From Adiantum capillus-veneris (taxonomy: Eukaryota; Streptophyta; Polypodiopsida; Polypodiales; Pteridaceae), in assembly GCA_014529385.2 (NCBI GenBank), contig CM043966.1, positions 95,423,087-95,487,086 of the forward strand: a stretch of DNA of 64,000 nt, written 5' to 3'. Of the stretch, positions 22,140 through 35,000 are shown piece after piece. Both the position numbers and the translations under genes were made by a program. Position 1 is the stretch's first letter. Each line of letters begins with the position of its first letter. Below the pieces are notes generated by a model. It had not been told where the DNA came from and made no database searches. It worked only from the letters and a program-made list of their open reading frames with translations.

Positions 22140-22270
22140 CAAGACAGAGGCTCCTCAACATCATGTAAGCTAGACACAGCCAAAGCATAACAATCTGATG
22201 CATAAGATGCATGGCGAGAGCCTGAACACGAACGACTAGACAAAGGTGCATCCAATTTACTGTCATGCAA

Positions 22271-22496
22271 TGTTGGAATTAGGGTTGCAGAGAAACGCAC
22301 ACACCTTGGAGAAGACGCAGGAAGCTCAAGGCACACAATAGGAGTGTGTTACTTAGTGTGCAATGGAAAGATAGATAGCCCTAGAGTGATGGGCGTATAT
22401 ACAATGCTCGGGGGAAAAAATCTCCTAAAGAGGGAAAAAATACCCCGGCGGTCGTAGTGTGTTCACACACATCACTACCACATGTATATGGTAACA
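22271..22496 (-). repeat. M1 3' LTR
   Basis: A 226-bp LTR in plus-strand order TGTTGGAATT...GGTAACA, homologous to 26245-26471 and 29296-29522. Confidence 0.95.
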
Positions 22497-22559
22497 AATC
22501 CCCCATGGAGTGATGCGGTGAACGAGAGCTGGCACATGAGTAAAGGGAAGTGCCATGCC

Positions 22560-25500
22560 CTGAGGACATGATTAGTCCACAAAGGGGAGTAAGCCGAAAG
22601 CTTTGCGGAAAGCTTCAAGCTTTTCACGAGACCATGCCTTTGTGAAAAGATCTGCAAGGTTGTCCTGTGTTGGCACATAAGCCAACCTGATCTCTCCTGC
22701 TGAGAGCCTCTCCCTGACATAGTGGTAATGCACCTCAATGTGCTTTGTGCGAGCATGAAAAACTGGGTTCCTCGCAACTGCAATGTGCTTTGACTGTCAG
22801 TTAGATAGTGTTGACAGTGTCCTGTCCAACACCCAAATCAGCCATAAGGCGTCTGAGCCATACACACTCAACCGTAGCTATGAAGACTACCTTGTACTCA
22901 GCCGCACAACTCGAAGTGGCCACAATAGGTTGCTTCTTGCTCAACCATGATATACATGAACTGCCAAGCATGAAACAAAAACCACTTGTGGACACTCACG
23001 TGTCAAAACAACCAGCCCAATCTGAGTCCAAAAAAGCATGTAAGTCTGGCGGCAATGATCCCCCCTTGGGATAAAACAAGCCAAGATGTAAAGTGCCACT
23101 AAGGTAGCGAAAAATCCTCTTGACAACCTACTAATGCTTAGACCCTGGGCTATGCATAAATCTGCTGACCTGTGAGAGTGCAAACTGAATATCTGGCCTC
23201 GTGTTGCATACATAAATGAGGCAGCCAACAACAGTTTGGTAAAGAGTGACATCAGCAAGATCGCCAGCATCATGTAGACTCAACTTCAAACCTGTTTCCA
23301 TGGGAGTGGCCATAGGTTTGCAATCCTCAAGTCCAAACTTACATAGCAAGGTCTCTATGTAACTTTTCTGACACAAGGCAATACCACCATCACACTGTTT
23401 AAACTGTATACCCAAGTAATGATGCAACAGACCCAAATATTTCATCTTGAAAGTAGCATTCAAATCAGCCTTAAATTCAGCAATATGTCTCTCATTTTGG
23501 TCCAATGATCAGAAAATCATCGACATAAAGAACCACAATTAGAAGTACATCACCCTCATGCTTTACATACAATGTGCTTTCTGTTGGATTGTTAGAAAGC
23601 CTCGTTTGACCAAATGAGTGTCAGCTTTCTCATACCAAGCACGAGGAGATTGCTTCAACCCATACAAAGCCTTCTTACATATGCACACTTTGTCCTCTTG
23701 CCCTTTTATGACAAAACCGTGAGGTTGCGTTACATAAACTTCCTCAAATATGTCACCATTCAAGAAAGCAGTAACCATATCTGATTGATGTACATCCCAA
23801 TCAAGATGAGCTGCCAATGCACATAGAAAACGCACAGTAGTCATACGACAAGTGGGAGCAAAAGTCTCTTCATAATCTATGCCTTTTTGCTGTGCATAAC
23901 CCTTTGCAACAAGTCGAGCCTTATGGCGATCAATCTCACCATCCGGCTTGCGTTTCAACTTGTGAACCCACTTCGTACGAATGGCCTTTTTGCCAGGAGG
24001 CAAATCACATAAAGTCCATGTGTCATTTTCTATAAGTGCATCATATTCTGATTGCATGGCATCCATCTGACATATACTCCCCCCCTCGATCGGAACGGAG
24101 GGTGCCCATAGTACATTTCGAGACATTTTCAGCCATAGCCAGAAATTGTTTGAAGCACATAAAAACTTCGGACTTTGCTTTAAGCGGAAATACCCATGCA
24201 TGCCTGGAGTAATTATCAATGAAAGTCACGAAGTAAAGGTAATTGCCCAAGGATGGAGTTTGCATGGGCCCACAAACATCACTATGCACAAGCTGCAACC
24301 TGCATGTGGCCCGAACTGAACCATCCTTTGGAAACTTAGAACGCTGCATCTTACCCAAAATACAACCTTCACAAACATGTTTGACAGGTGCTTCAAGAGG
24401 CGGCAAAGAAGCAGCCATATCAGATTTCTGCAAACGCGGCAAACTGGCAAAATTCAGATGACCAAAACGTGCATGCCAAAGTTTTGCATCTGAAATAGCC
24501 CTTGAATCTGCAACAACATTTGCAAAAAATTTTCCACACTTGTCATACAAAGTGAGCTTATACAGCCCACGACACAAAAGGCCAGATGCAACAATTTCAT
24601 CACCAAAACTGAGATCATGAACTGTACATCTGTCATACACAAATTTGACTACAAGTCCAAGTCTAGCAAGTGCGGACACATACAAGAGATTCTTCTTGAT
24701 CCCATGTACATAAAGTGCATCAACAAGTGTAAAAGAACTGCCATTAGCAGCAGTAAGCACAATCTTTCCAACTCCATGAACTGGATAAGAGGCATTGTTG
24801 GCACAAGTGTCTGAATTCCCATGAGGGACATACTGGAGAGAGGTGAACAATTCACGATGTGAGGTAATGTGCTTTGTAGCACCACTGTCAAAATACCAAC
24901 ACAGTCTCCTTTCACAGAAGACTCAACAATGGCTGCATTTGTAGTGGAATCAGCATTTGCAGTGGAACCACCCTCTTTCTTCTTAGCCTCTTTGGCCTTC
25001 AACTTAGGACACGACTTGATCAAGTGATCATTAGCTTTCCAATAATGGCAACGCATCTTCTTTTTTCCCTTATCACCAGAATTTCCATACGAATTGCTGC
25101 CAGCAGAAGCATTAGGAACAGAAGTTCTGCCACTCACAGCAGAACCATAAGAAGTGGCCGCATTGCTGTTACCACCCTTTCTTTGAGAAGCAATAAAAGC
25201 CTGTTCAACTGCATGCTGCCTAGTTCTGTTTTTTTCTGGAAAGTGACTCTTGCAACAGCAATGTGCATAATGCATCAGAATTGACAACTTCTAGATTTCC
25301 TTGGGTCATCAGTCTCCAAGTACTAGCAAAAGTCTAGTAGGAATCTGGTAAGGCATCAAGAACAGTCTGCACAAGGGAACTGTCTGAAATGACTTCACCT
25401 GCAGAAATAAGTTGCTCATTGATATTTTTGACACCAGCAAGAAAAGTGTCCATATCATCTTCCTCATGCATAATCTTCGACTCCAGCTCTTTACGCAGCA

Positions 25501-25884
25501 AAGCAATTTTAGCCTCATTGCAGCTTGCATAAAGACCTGCTAGAATATCCCAAGCCTGTTTTGCAGATTTTGCTGAACGGATGTGAGGAACAATGGTGCA
25601 CTTCACAGACAATGCAATCAATGCATGAGCCTGCGCATCCTTTACATCCCAACAAGCTTGTTGTGCCGTAGGCAAAACAACTCTAATAGCAGCAATCCTT
25701 GCAGCAAGACCTGCAACATCCTCAACATTGCCTACATCCTCAGAACCAGGACGTACATCAATACCCTGCACAATATTCCAAACGCCCTTTGACACAAGAA
25801 CGTGTTGCATCATATAACCACATAGGTTAATTGTCCCCATCCAACCTGTCCTCAGCAGCAAACATCTCTGTTGTTGTCAGCCAT
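22560..25884 (-). pseudogene. M1 gag-pol remnants, integrase core to RT start deleted
   Basis: From ATG 25884 on the minus strand: gag (frameshifted near its start, then open 25861-25334); a knuckle region reading CHYWKANDHLIKSC, with Trp in place of the second Cys; protease FDSGATKHIT; integrase head HARFGHLN...HVCEGCILGK; and core HSDVCGP...RSDRGGEYMS. At about 24070 the frame jumps from GGEYMS straight into the start of reverse transcriptase (MQSEYDALIENDTW), so the catalytic Glu block of integrase and the linker are gone. RT continues with KTKWVHKLKRK-type and ALYGLKQSPRAW blocks and YVDD near 23515, across frameshifts. RNase H (CISWLSKKQPIVATSSCAAEY) lies at 22995-22801. It is non-functional. 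Confidence 0.88.
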
Positions 25885-26244
25885 GGTAAATGTTGCACCT
25901 GATGGGAAAACTGCTCGAAAATAGGAGAAACGGAGTGAGAACAACATGTTCTATATAACGCAAACCGTAGAAGACTGTAAGACACATATTATGCAGGAAA
26001 CGACATCGATAGAAACTCTGCACAAAATGACGAAATAGCTTGTGTAGCACTACTTGTAGTGGAAACGGAGGCCAAAATGAGCCCGAATAAAAAATCTGAG
26101 CAGACTAAGCTGAGCTCTCCCGAAATTTTTGTTGACCTGCGAGAACGATTGCCAAAGCTCATTGAAATCGGAGAAAGTGAGCAGGCGTGTGCTGGAGCAA
26201 CTGGCGACTAAGCCCGGGAGGATGCAACCTGCTCTGATACCAAT

Positions 26245-26471
26245 TGTTAGAATTGGGGTTGCAGAGAAACGCAAACAGCCTTGAGAAGATGAAGGAAGAT
26301 CAAGGCACACAATAGAGAGTGTGTTACTTAGTGTGCAATGGAAAGATAGATAGCCCTAGAGTGATGGGCGTATATACAATGCTCGGGGGAAAAAACCTCC
26401 TAAAGAGGGAAAAAATGCCCCGGCGGTCCTAGTGTGTTCACACACATCACTACCACATGTATATGGTAACA
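26245..26471 (-). repeat. M1 5' LTR
   Basis: A 227-bp LTR adjacent to the primer site at 26231-26242. Its outer side is followed by TGCAA, the target duplicate, and then by M2 coding sequence. Confidence 0.95.
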
Positions 26472-26476
26472 TGCAA

Positions 26477-28934
26477 TGTATGCACCAGCCATTTTGGCAT
26501 ACCTCTAGCCTGCTCATTTTCTGTCCTTTCCTCATCAAGTACATCATGTACATCTGCATCAGTAGTATGCTGACCTGTAACATTTTCAGAAACCCCCATA
26601 GGCTATACACTTGCCTCATTGGAATTTACATTCGAACTTCCACCACTGAAAAGAGGCAACAAAGTGTCATAAATGTCCTATGAGCTTACATTACTATCTC
26701 TAGTACATGACATCAAGGACTGAACAGAATCTTCCACAAATACTACATCCCGTGAAACTAGAATACGCTTTGTTTGCGGATGATACAACCTGTAACCTTT
26801 TCTTTCAGCACTATAACCAACAAAAATATATTTGACAGCCTTATCATCCAATTTTTTGCATTGTGTTTGTGGCACCAAAGCATATGCCAAATAGCCAAAA
26901 ACACGCATGTGCTCAATAGAAGGCTTTCTATCATGCCGTGCTTCATATGGAGTAATAGACTGCAAAGCTTTTGTAGGACACCTGTTTAGTACATAAGTGG
27001 CACACATGATGGCCTTAAGCCAAAAAGAATGTGACAAAGCTTGACTTTTAACCATACATCGCGCCATTTTCGTAAGTGACCTGTTTTTCCTCTCAGCAAC
27101 ACCATTTTGTTGAGATGTATAAGGCACTGTACATTGGTCTTTTATCCCACGACTAGCCAGAAATGCATCGAATTCATGAGACATATACTCCCCCCTCGAT
27201 CGGAACGGAGGGCGCCCATAGTACATTTTCGAGATATTTTTAGCCATAGCCAGAAATAGTTTGAAGCACATAAAAACTTCGGACTTTGCTTTAAGTGGAA
27301 TTACCCATGCATGCTTGGAGTAATCATCAATGAAATTCACAAAATAAAGTTAATTTCCCAAGGACGGAGTTTGCATGGGCCCACAAATATCACTATGCAC
27401 AAGCTACAACTTGCATGTCGAATTGAACCATCATTTGGAAACTTCGAACGCTGCATCTTACCCAAAATACAGCCTTCACAAACATGTTTGACAGGTGCTT
27501 CAAGAGGCGGCAAAGAAGCAACCATATCAGATTTTTGCAAACGCAGCAAACTGGCAAAATTCAAATGACCAAAACATGCATGCCAAAGTTTTACATCTGA
27601 AATAGCCCTTGAATCTGCAACTACATTTGCAAAATTTTGTCCACACTTGTCGTACAAAGTGAGCTTATACAGCCCATGGCACAAAATCCTAGATGCAACA
27701 ATTTCATCACCAAAACTGAGATCATGAACTATACATCTTTCATCCACAAATTTGACTAAGTCCAAGTCTAGCAAGTGCAGATACAGACGAAAGATTCTTC
27801 TTGATCCCACGTACATAAAGTGCATCAACAAGTGTGAAAGAACCGCCATTTGCAGCAGTAAGCATAATCTTTTCAACTCCTTGAACTGGATAAGAGACAT
27901 TGTTGGCACAAATGACTGAATTCCCATGAGGGACAGACTCGAGAGAGGTGAACAATTCACGATGTGAGGTAATGTGCTTTGTAGCACCACTGTCCAAATA
28001 CCACACATGTGAATCTGCAGAGCAACTGACATGCATGCATCATGGACAACAGGATTGTAAGTGCACTCTGCACTAAAAGCTCATTCTGCATCAACATCAA
28101 CATTACGGTCTCCTTTTACAAAAGACTCAACAATGGTTGCATTTGTAGTGGAACCAACATTTGCAGTGGAACCACCCTCTTTCTTATTATCCTCTTTGGC
28201 CTTCAACTTAGGAAACTGCTTGATCAAGTGATCATTAGCTTTTCAACTGCATGTTGTCTAGTCTTGTTTTCTCTAGAAAGTGACTCTTGCAGCAGCAATG
28301 TGCATAATGCATCAAACTTGGCAACTTCTGGATTTCCTTGGGTCATAAGTCTCCAAGTACTAGCAAAATTCTGGTAAGAATCTGGTAAGGTATCAAGAAC
28401 AGTCTGCACAAGAAAACTGCCTGAAATGACTTCACCTGCAGAAATAAGTTGCTCATTGATATTTTTGACACCAGCAAGAAAAGTGTCCATATCATCTTCC
28501 TCATGCATAATCTTTGACTCCAACTCTTTACGCAGCAAAGCAATTTTAGCCTCATTGCGGCTGGCATAAAGACCTGCTAGAATATCCCAAGCCTGTTTTG
28601 CAGATTTTGTTGAACGAATGTGAGGAACAATGGTGTGCTTCACAGACAACGCAATCAATGCATGAGCCTGCGCATCCTTTACATTCCAACCAGCTTATTC
28701 TGCCGTAGGCAAAACAACTCTAATAGCAGTAATTCTTGTAGCAAGACCTGCAACATCCTCAACATCGCCTACATCCTCAGAACCAGGATGTACATCAATG
28801 CCCTGCACAATATTCTAGACTCCCTTTGACACAAGAACACGTTGCATCATATAAGCCCACATAGGGTAATTGTCCCCATCCACCTGTCATCAATAGCAAA
28901 CATCTTGAACACATCTGTGTTGTTGTCAGCCATG
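26477..28934 (-). pseudogene. M2 gag, protease, integrase and linker remnants
   Basis: Minus-strand frames in order are: gag from ATG 28934 (frameshifted; best part 28658-28224, homologous to M1 gag); no recognisable zinc knuckle, because the region between gag and protease is shortened near 28250; protease WYLDSGATKHITSH (about 28010); integrase head HACFGHLN and HVCEGCILGK (about 27580-27470); and core with FRSRGGEYMSH and NGVAERKNRS (27340-26680). GGEY is preceded by FRSR rather than SDR, so the second catalytic Asp appears lost. The linker ends at the nested M1. Several frameshifts are present. Confidence 0.85.
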
Positions 28935-29295
28935 GTAAATGCTGCACCTGATGTGAAAATTGCTCGAAAAGAGAATAAACGGAGCGAGAACAACACGTTC
29001 TATATAGCACAAACCGTGGAAGACTGTAAGGCACTTGTTATGTAGAAAACGACACTAACAAAAAATTTGCAAAAAATGACGAAATTGCCTGTGCAGACTT
29101 GCCTGTACTGGAAACGGAGGCCAAAATGAACCGGAATCAGAAATCTGAGCAAACTATGCTCTACGAGCTCTCTAGAAATATTTGTCGACCTGCGAATATT
29201 TGCCAAAACTCACTGAAATCGGAGAAAGTGAGCAGGCGTGTGTTGGAGCAACTGGCGACTAAGCCCGGGAGGACGCAACCTGCTCTGATACCAAT

Positions 29296-29522
29296 TGTTG
29301 GAATTAGGGTTGCAGAGAAACACACACAGCTTGGAGAAGACGAAGGAAGCCCAAGGCACACAATAGAGAGTGTATTCCTTAGTGTGCAATGGAAAGATAG
29401 ATAGCCATAGAGTGATGGGCATATATACAATGCACGAGGGAAAAAACCTCCTAAAGAGGCAAAAAATGCCCCGGCGGTCCTAGTGTGTTCACACACATCA
29501 CTACCACATGTATATGATAACA
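29296..29522 (-). repeat. M2 5' LTR
   Basis: A 227-bp LTR of the same family, next to the primer site at 29282-29293. Confidence 0.93.
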
Positions 29523-29935
29523 AACCACCTTTGTTCCAATGTTTGATTGATCTTCAATCTCTCCCTCGCCAAAATATTCCCTTTTTGCCGAAATATTATG
29601 GCCGGACGACAATCGAAAAGTGGTCCAAAAATGGCTGATCGGTTGGACGGTGGCTGGTAGTCAATAGCCGGTGGGAGATTTCTAATCAAACTTGTCTTCT
29701 CAAGGGCGGCCACACATGGACGCATGGGAGAGTCCAACTTGGACTTGTCTACACAAGGGCGGCTACACACAACTGCCTCTGTGAGAGAGGGCAACCCTTT
29801 TGGCCTATAAAAGGAGGCCTCTTCTACACACAAAAGGCATTGTGGTGCATTGTTAGTTGATGAAACAAGGTATTCACAGATAAGGAGTTTTAGAAAAAGT
29901 CCTTGAATGCATGTGATATACACAATTTCTTCTAT
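29523..29935 (+). repeat. LTR fragment of the 58556-59341 family, opposite orientation
   Basis: The region 29580-29860 matches the reverse complement of about 58860-59150 over nearly its whole length. The match includes GGCCATAATATT-type, AAGGGCGGCCACACATGG and GGCCTATAAAAGGAGGCC segments. The TATAAAAGG box is in plus orientation, as in an LTR promoter. Limits are uncertain: the left edge coincides with M2's LTR end, suggesting M2 inserted into it. Confidence 0.7.
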
Positions 29936-30238
29936 GTATCTTGGATAAAACCTTTAAATATTAACATGTGCTCCAAAATTCATGTATCTCCTTCAAGGTT
30001 TCTCTACCTACATAGGTGGTGGGTGTCATATATAAACCTATTACATGAGCTTGCACACTTTTGCTAGCCAACTGATCAGCCTCTTCATTCTACTCCCTTT
30101 TAACATGCTTAAACTACACTGCTTTAAAAAAACTTCAACAACTTCTTTATAGGAAAAAAACCTGGTTTTGAGAGAATCCCTCTTTTCTTGGCATTTCCCC
30201 AAAAGCTTCTTAATGACCAAGAGTGCATCCAACGACCA
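29936..30238. other. nothing recognised
   Basis: AT-rich, with no coding or repeat signal that I can support. Confidence 0.4.
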
Positions 30239-30815
30239 ATGTAGTAATTTCTCGGACAACATCCAATGATGCGCATCCTAAGGCATTGATCCTACGAAGC
30301 CAAGAAACTACCATACTATTATGGTTGGACACACATTGGCACGATTGTATGCATCTATCCTTGGGTAGAAATTTAGCAGATGGGTAGAGAGTGTTAGGGT
30401 CAAAGAGCTCTAGCCTGTTTTTGGTAGATGTAGAGACAGGATGGTGCATCTCTCACAATGGAGTAGGTCCTCAACAAGGCTAGGATTGAGATCTATAATC
30501 GAGGACAACGGTGGCTGAAATCCGCTAGCACTCAAAGCTGAAAACGTTGGTGGCTATCTTGGGTTGAAAATGCTATCCTTTCAGCTTACAACCAGATGCT
30601 CCCCAGACATTTCAAGATAAGTCGTTCAGAGTTTTTTTAGCATACATCGAAACGCTTCCCACACTCCTGTCTGTGTCATTTTGAGGTTTTCAAGCATACA
30701 ATAAACGATCCCCAGACATCCTGTCTACATCATTTTGAGGTTCAGACAATTCGAAAACATCATTTCTTACTACTCCCCTTGGGAGAAAAACACCAAGCAT
30801 TGAAACTAGTATTAA

Positions 30816-31007
30816 TGTTGGGGTATAAAGCCCAATGTGGTCGCCCAGGTAAGTGGGCGGGCCGCCAGGTATGTACACATATTTTTTTGTTAAAACCTAA
30901 TAAGAACTCACTATGCTCTACACATTACAGTAGAGTGAGTTCACCATATCGTCGTGCTCTTCTTCTCGCACTCTCTCTCGCGTCGCACTTCCGCTCGTAC
31001 TCCTTCA
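30816..31007 (+). repeat. copia 2 5' LTR
   Basis: 192 bp, TGTTGGGGTATAAAG...TCCTTCA, preceded by ATTAA. It carries its own TATAAA near its start. Confidence 0.95.
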
Positions 31008-31021
31008 ACTAGTATCAGAGC

Positions 31022-32065
31022 TCAGATTGAGGCTCGGGGCAGCACTGCAGGAGGCTAGAGTCACCAACTCAGATTGGAGTGAAATTCGACAGGCAAAGAC
31101 ACGGCCCCAAATCTCGTTCTGAGGTCATCTCGGCCACCGTTCGGCTTCGACAAAGGTCTGCGCAGGCCATTTTCGACTACGTGGTCTCGACAGGTGCAGA
31201 TCCGACTCTCCAAATTTGGGGTTTTCGGCCTACGACTGCAGGTGCTAAGGATATCGACACTCCCAGAGTGTTGATTTGTGGTTTTCTACACATCGAAGGA
31301 CGGCTCACAGTTCTTGGAGGCGTGTCACATACGACACGGGCGCATCTACACAGACTGTAGGCGACATCCACTAGTTCATCAGGTAGCTTGTGTTTGCTGC
31401 TTGATATTCCAGATTTCATCCTGACATTGCAGGTACTTCCACATGGGATGTATTGTCAGAGATGATGTATGTTTGTTGAGGGTTTGCTGGTTGTGAGTCA
31501 CGCAGCAAACAACCGCCGTAGCGGTTACAACATATAGTGGGAAATTTGTGGATGTATGACTTTGTGGGAAGTCTATGTACTGTCAGATTTACTGCAGCCT
31601 TTGTTGAGGGTCGAGTGAGGTTTTATTGAGCTGGGGGATTCTCGAATGTTGAGATCCTTTCGGTGATACAGGTCTTGGAGCGATCCCTCGAGCACCCTTA
31701 GATAGGCAGCTAGGATGTATTGACTGTGAGTTAGACAGTTGGGATTGCATCTTTGCTTTACTGCCGTTGAGGCATTGTCGTAGTCTATGCTTACAGGACA
31801 GTGACAGAACAGTCAGAGACAGTACAGGTGCAGGACAGGTTTACCCACAGCTTACAGTGTCAGAGAGACAGTGTTTTTTGAGCTGTTTTTTGGTCTGTTT
31901 TTTAGTACACCAGAGCCATTTTACAAAGGAGACTCTGCCAAAATTTCTGCAGAATCTGAAGCTTTCTTGGTTCATTTGACAGGTTGATATTGGTTCAGAG
32001 GTCAGTTTACAGGGGAAACTCTGCCGAATCTTTCCCAGAAAAGTAAACTACTGTGAAGCGTAGCT
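31022..32065 (+). other. copia 2 long leader
   Basis: About 1.04 kb between primer site and gag ATG. A 93-codon frame at 31079-31360 lies in it but has no recognised domain, and I do not call it a gene. Confidence 0.5.
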
Positions 32066-35000
32066 ATGGATGGATCACAGGACACTACTCTTTACAATAT
32101 CAAGAAGCTGGATGGAACCAATTTCCCATTGTGGAGGAAGCAGATTTGGCACGTGTTGGTACAAAAGAAGCAGATAAAACCTATAAAGCTCAAGGGGATA
32201 AAACCAGAAGATATGGACGAAGATGAATGGAGCGAAATGGATGAATTGACACTTTCTACCATTATGCTGACTTTGGCAGAAAGCGTTTACTTCAATGTAG
32301 CAGACGAGATGTCGGCTTATCAAGCATGGTTAAAGCTGAGTGATCTTTATGAGAAGCAGAGTGCAGCTTCACAGGTATACTGGCTTAAGAAGCTTTTTGA
32401 CTTGAAGATGAAAGAAGGGACACCTATGTCCAATCATCTGAATGAATTCAACACAATCTATAGTCAGTTGTCAGCTCAAGGTGTCAAGTTTGATGAACCT
32501 GTTAGAGCTATGTTCCTGTTGATCACATTGCCGGATAGTTGAGACACTTTTCGCACAGCTTTGAGTAATTTTGCACCTCCAGATGGTTTGAACATAGCAG
32601 GTGTAGAAGGAATTCTGCTTACTGAAGAAACCAATAGAAAGACAATGGACAAAGGCAAAGGAACAACCTTAGTTGTCAAGGGAAGGACCAAAGAAAAGTA
32701 CAAAGGTGGAAAGAGGAATCAGTTTCGTAGCAAGTCCCGCAGTGCTAAAGGCAAGAGTGACATAGAATGCTACCATTGTGGCAAGAAGGGTCACATGAAA
32801 AGAGACTGCAGAGAATGGAAAGCAGAAAAAGGCAAAGAGAAAGCTGAAGACCATGGTGAGAAGAACAAGTCCTCAGTGAAGATTCAAGAAATAAATGTGA
32901 CAAACACTGTTGCAGAGGATGACAGTCTAGTGTCAGGAGACATCTACTTCTTGAAGAATACAATGGACTCAACTCTTCTTACAGCATCTGATGGAAATGC
33001 ACTGAGTGACTGGATTATAGACTCAGGGGCATCACTTCATGTGTCTCCAAACAAGGAGTGGTTTACCTCTTATGTGACCACTAAAGATCATGTTCGGCTA
33101 GGCAATGGGCAGACATGTGAGATCTTAGGTGTTGAAGATGTTCAATTGAAGTTTCAGAATGGCTCTTCTTTCACGCTGAAGAATGTGAGACATGTTCCCG
33201 CAATTACAAAGAGCTTGATCAGCACAGGTTTACTTGATGATGCTGGCTACGTCACCATTTTTGGACAGAACATGTGGAAGATATCCAAGGGTTATATGAC
33301 AGTAGTACATGGAGTAAAGTCTAGAGGACTTTACATGATTTATGTATCAAATGTCGCTAAAAATGTAATCAATGTAACCGAGCAGCCGAACATTTCTTTG
33401 TGGCATAGCCGGTTAGGACATATGTCCAAGAAGGGAATGGAAATCTTGTCTCATTCTGGTTATTTGCCTGGCTTTTCATTTAATGATTTTGAATTCTGTG
33501 AACATTGTCTGTATGGTAAGCAAACACAGCAGCCACATAAGCATAGAAGCAGTAGAAGAGATACACAGTTAGCACTTGTTCATAGTGATTTGTGTGGACC
33601 TATGCCTAACCTATCTCTAGGGGGAGCTTCTTACTTTATGACATTTATAGATGATTACTCGAGGAAAGTATGGGTTTACTTTCTCAAGCACAAGGATGAA
33701 GCGTTTAGTGTTTTCAAAACGTTTGTGACACTTGTGGAGAATCAGAGTGGCAAGAAGCTTAAATGCTTACGCACTGACAATGGTGGAGAGTATGTTTCAA
33801 AGGCCTTTCAGGACTTTTGTGAGTCAAAAGGTATAAAACGTGAACTTACTGCTCCTTACAATCCTCCTCAAAATGGTGTTGCTGAGAGGATGAATAGGAC
33901 CATACAAGAGAAGGTCAGAAGTATGTTGTCTAATGCATAGCTGCCAAATGGGTTTTAGGCTGAAGCTGTATCAACAGCTGTTCATCTTGTAAATAGATCT
34001 CCTAGCAAGGTTTTGCAGAAGGATTCAGTGCCAGAGATGGTATGGTCAGGCAAAATGCCCTCATACAAGCATCTCAGAGTCTTTGGCTGTGAGGCATATA
34101 CTCACGTTCCAAAGGAATTTAGGAACAAACTTGAGCCAAAGAGTAGAAAGTGCATCTTTCTAGGCTATGGTAATTCTGGTGAGATGGGGTACAGACTTTG
34201 GGATCCCGAATCCAGAAAGGTTGTCCGCAGCAATGATGTTCACTTTAATGAATCCAAATATCATTCTAAACCAGAGAGGGTTGAGGAGATTAGAAGAGTT
34301 GTCTTCCAAGAAGATGGACCTGCACGTGCAAGACAAAATGTCAGAGCTCAAGAGGAGCAAGGACAGGATAGAGTGGAACCACAGGTTGTGGCTGAGCCTG
34401 AGCCACCTATTGTGCGTAGATCTAGACGTGTCACGCGACCTCCTGATAGGTTTGTTCCATCTATGAATTATGTCATGTTGACTGATTGCAATGAGCCTTC
34501 ATGTTACAAGGAAGCAGTGCAAATGAAGGACTCCGGGAATTGGCAATTGGCCATGCAGTCAGAGATGACACCTCTGCATAAAAACAAGACATGGAAGCTA
34601 GTTAAATTGCCACGGGGCAAAAAGGCTCTACCCTGTAAATGGGTTTACAGGTATAAGATCACCGCTCATGATAGTCAGCCAAAGTACAAAGCAAGGCTTG
34701 TTGCAAAGGGCTTTAAGCAAGAACAAGGCATTGACTTTGATGAAGTCTTCTCTCCGGTGGTCAAAATGACTACATTGAGATGCTTTCTTGCATTGGTTGC
34801 CATATTAGATTTGGTGTTGCACCAAATGGATGTCAAGACAGCGTTCTTGCATGGTGATTCAGATGTGGAAATTTACATGCAGCAGCCAGAAGGGTTTGTT
34901 GAGAAAGGCAAGGAAGATTGGGTATGCCAGTTGTTAAAGAGTCTTTATGGCTTAAAACAATCACCAAGGGCATGGTACCATAAATTCCACAAGTTTATGC

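Larger units (their letters stand above)
22271..26471 (-). mobile_element. inner minus-strand copia (M1), 4.2 kb, both LTRs, internal deletion
   Basis: LTRs are 22271-22496 (3') and 26245-26471 (5'), about 227 bp each, differing at roughly a dozen sites. The target duplication is TGCAA on both sides. The primer site is at 26231-26242 on the minus strand (TGGTATCAGAGC), and a minus-strand purine tract (ATGGGGGATT) precedes the 3' LTR. It belongs to the same family as M2 but is nested within it, so it is younger than M2. Its LTR divergence makes it older than copia 1 and copia 2. Confidence 0.95.
22140..29522 (-). mobile_element. outer minus-strand copia (M2), truncated, split by M1
   Basis: The 5' LTR is 29296-29522 and the primer site (minus TGGTATCAGAGC) is 29282-29293. 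Gag starts at about 28934, followed by protease, integrase and the linker, which reaches 26477 and resumes at 22265-22140 beyond the nested element M1. Either side of M1 the same frame reads MPKWLVH and then HDSKLDAPLSS, matching the linker of copia 1. The TGCAA duplication (22266-22270, 26472-26476) marks M1's entry. Left of about 22140 the homology stops at EEPLSCDEA, so the RT, RNase H and 3' LTR are missing. Confidence 0.88.

Noticed and set aside
26471-26477. M2 ending abruptly at an LTR, as if its RT had been cleanly deleted at the LTR edge
   Set aside because: TGCAA on both sides of M1 and in-frame continuation at 22265 show a nested insertion instead.
31079-31360. 93-codon frame in the copia 2 leader
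   Set aside because: No domain or homologue recognised in the window; the leader is expected to be untranslated.
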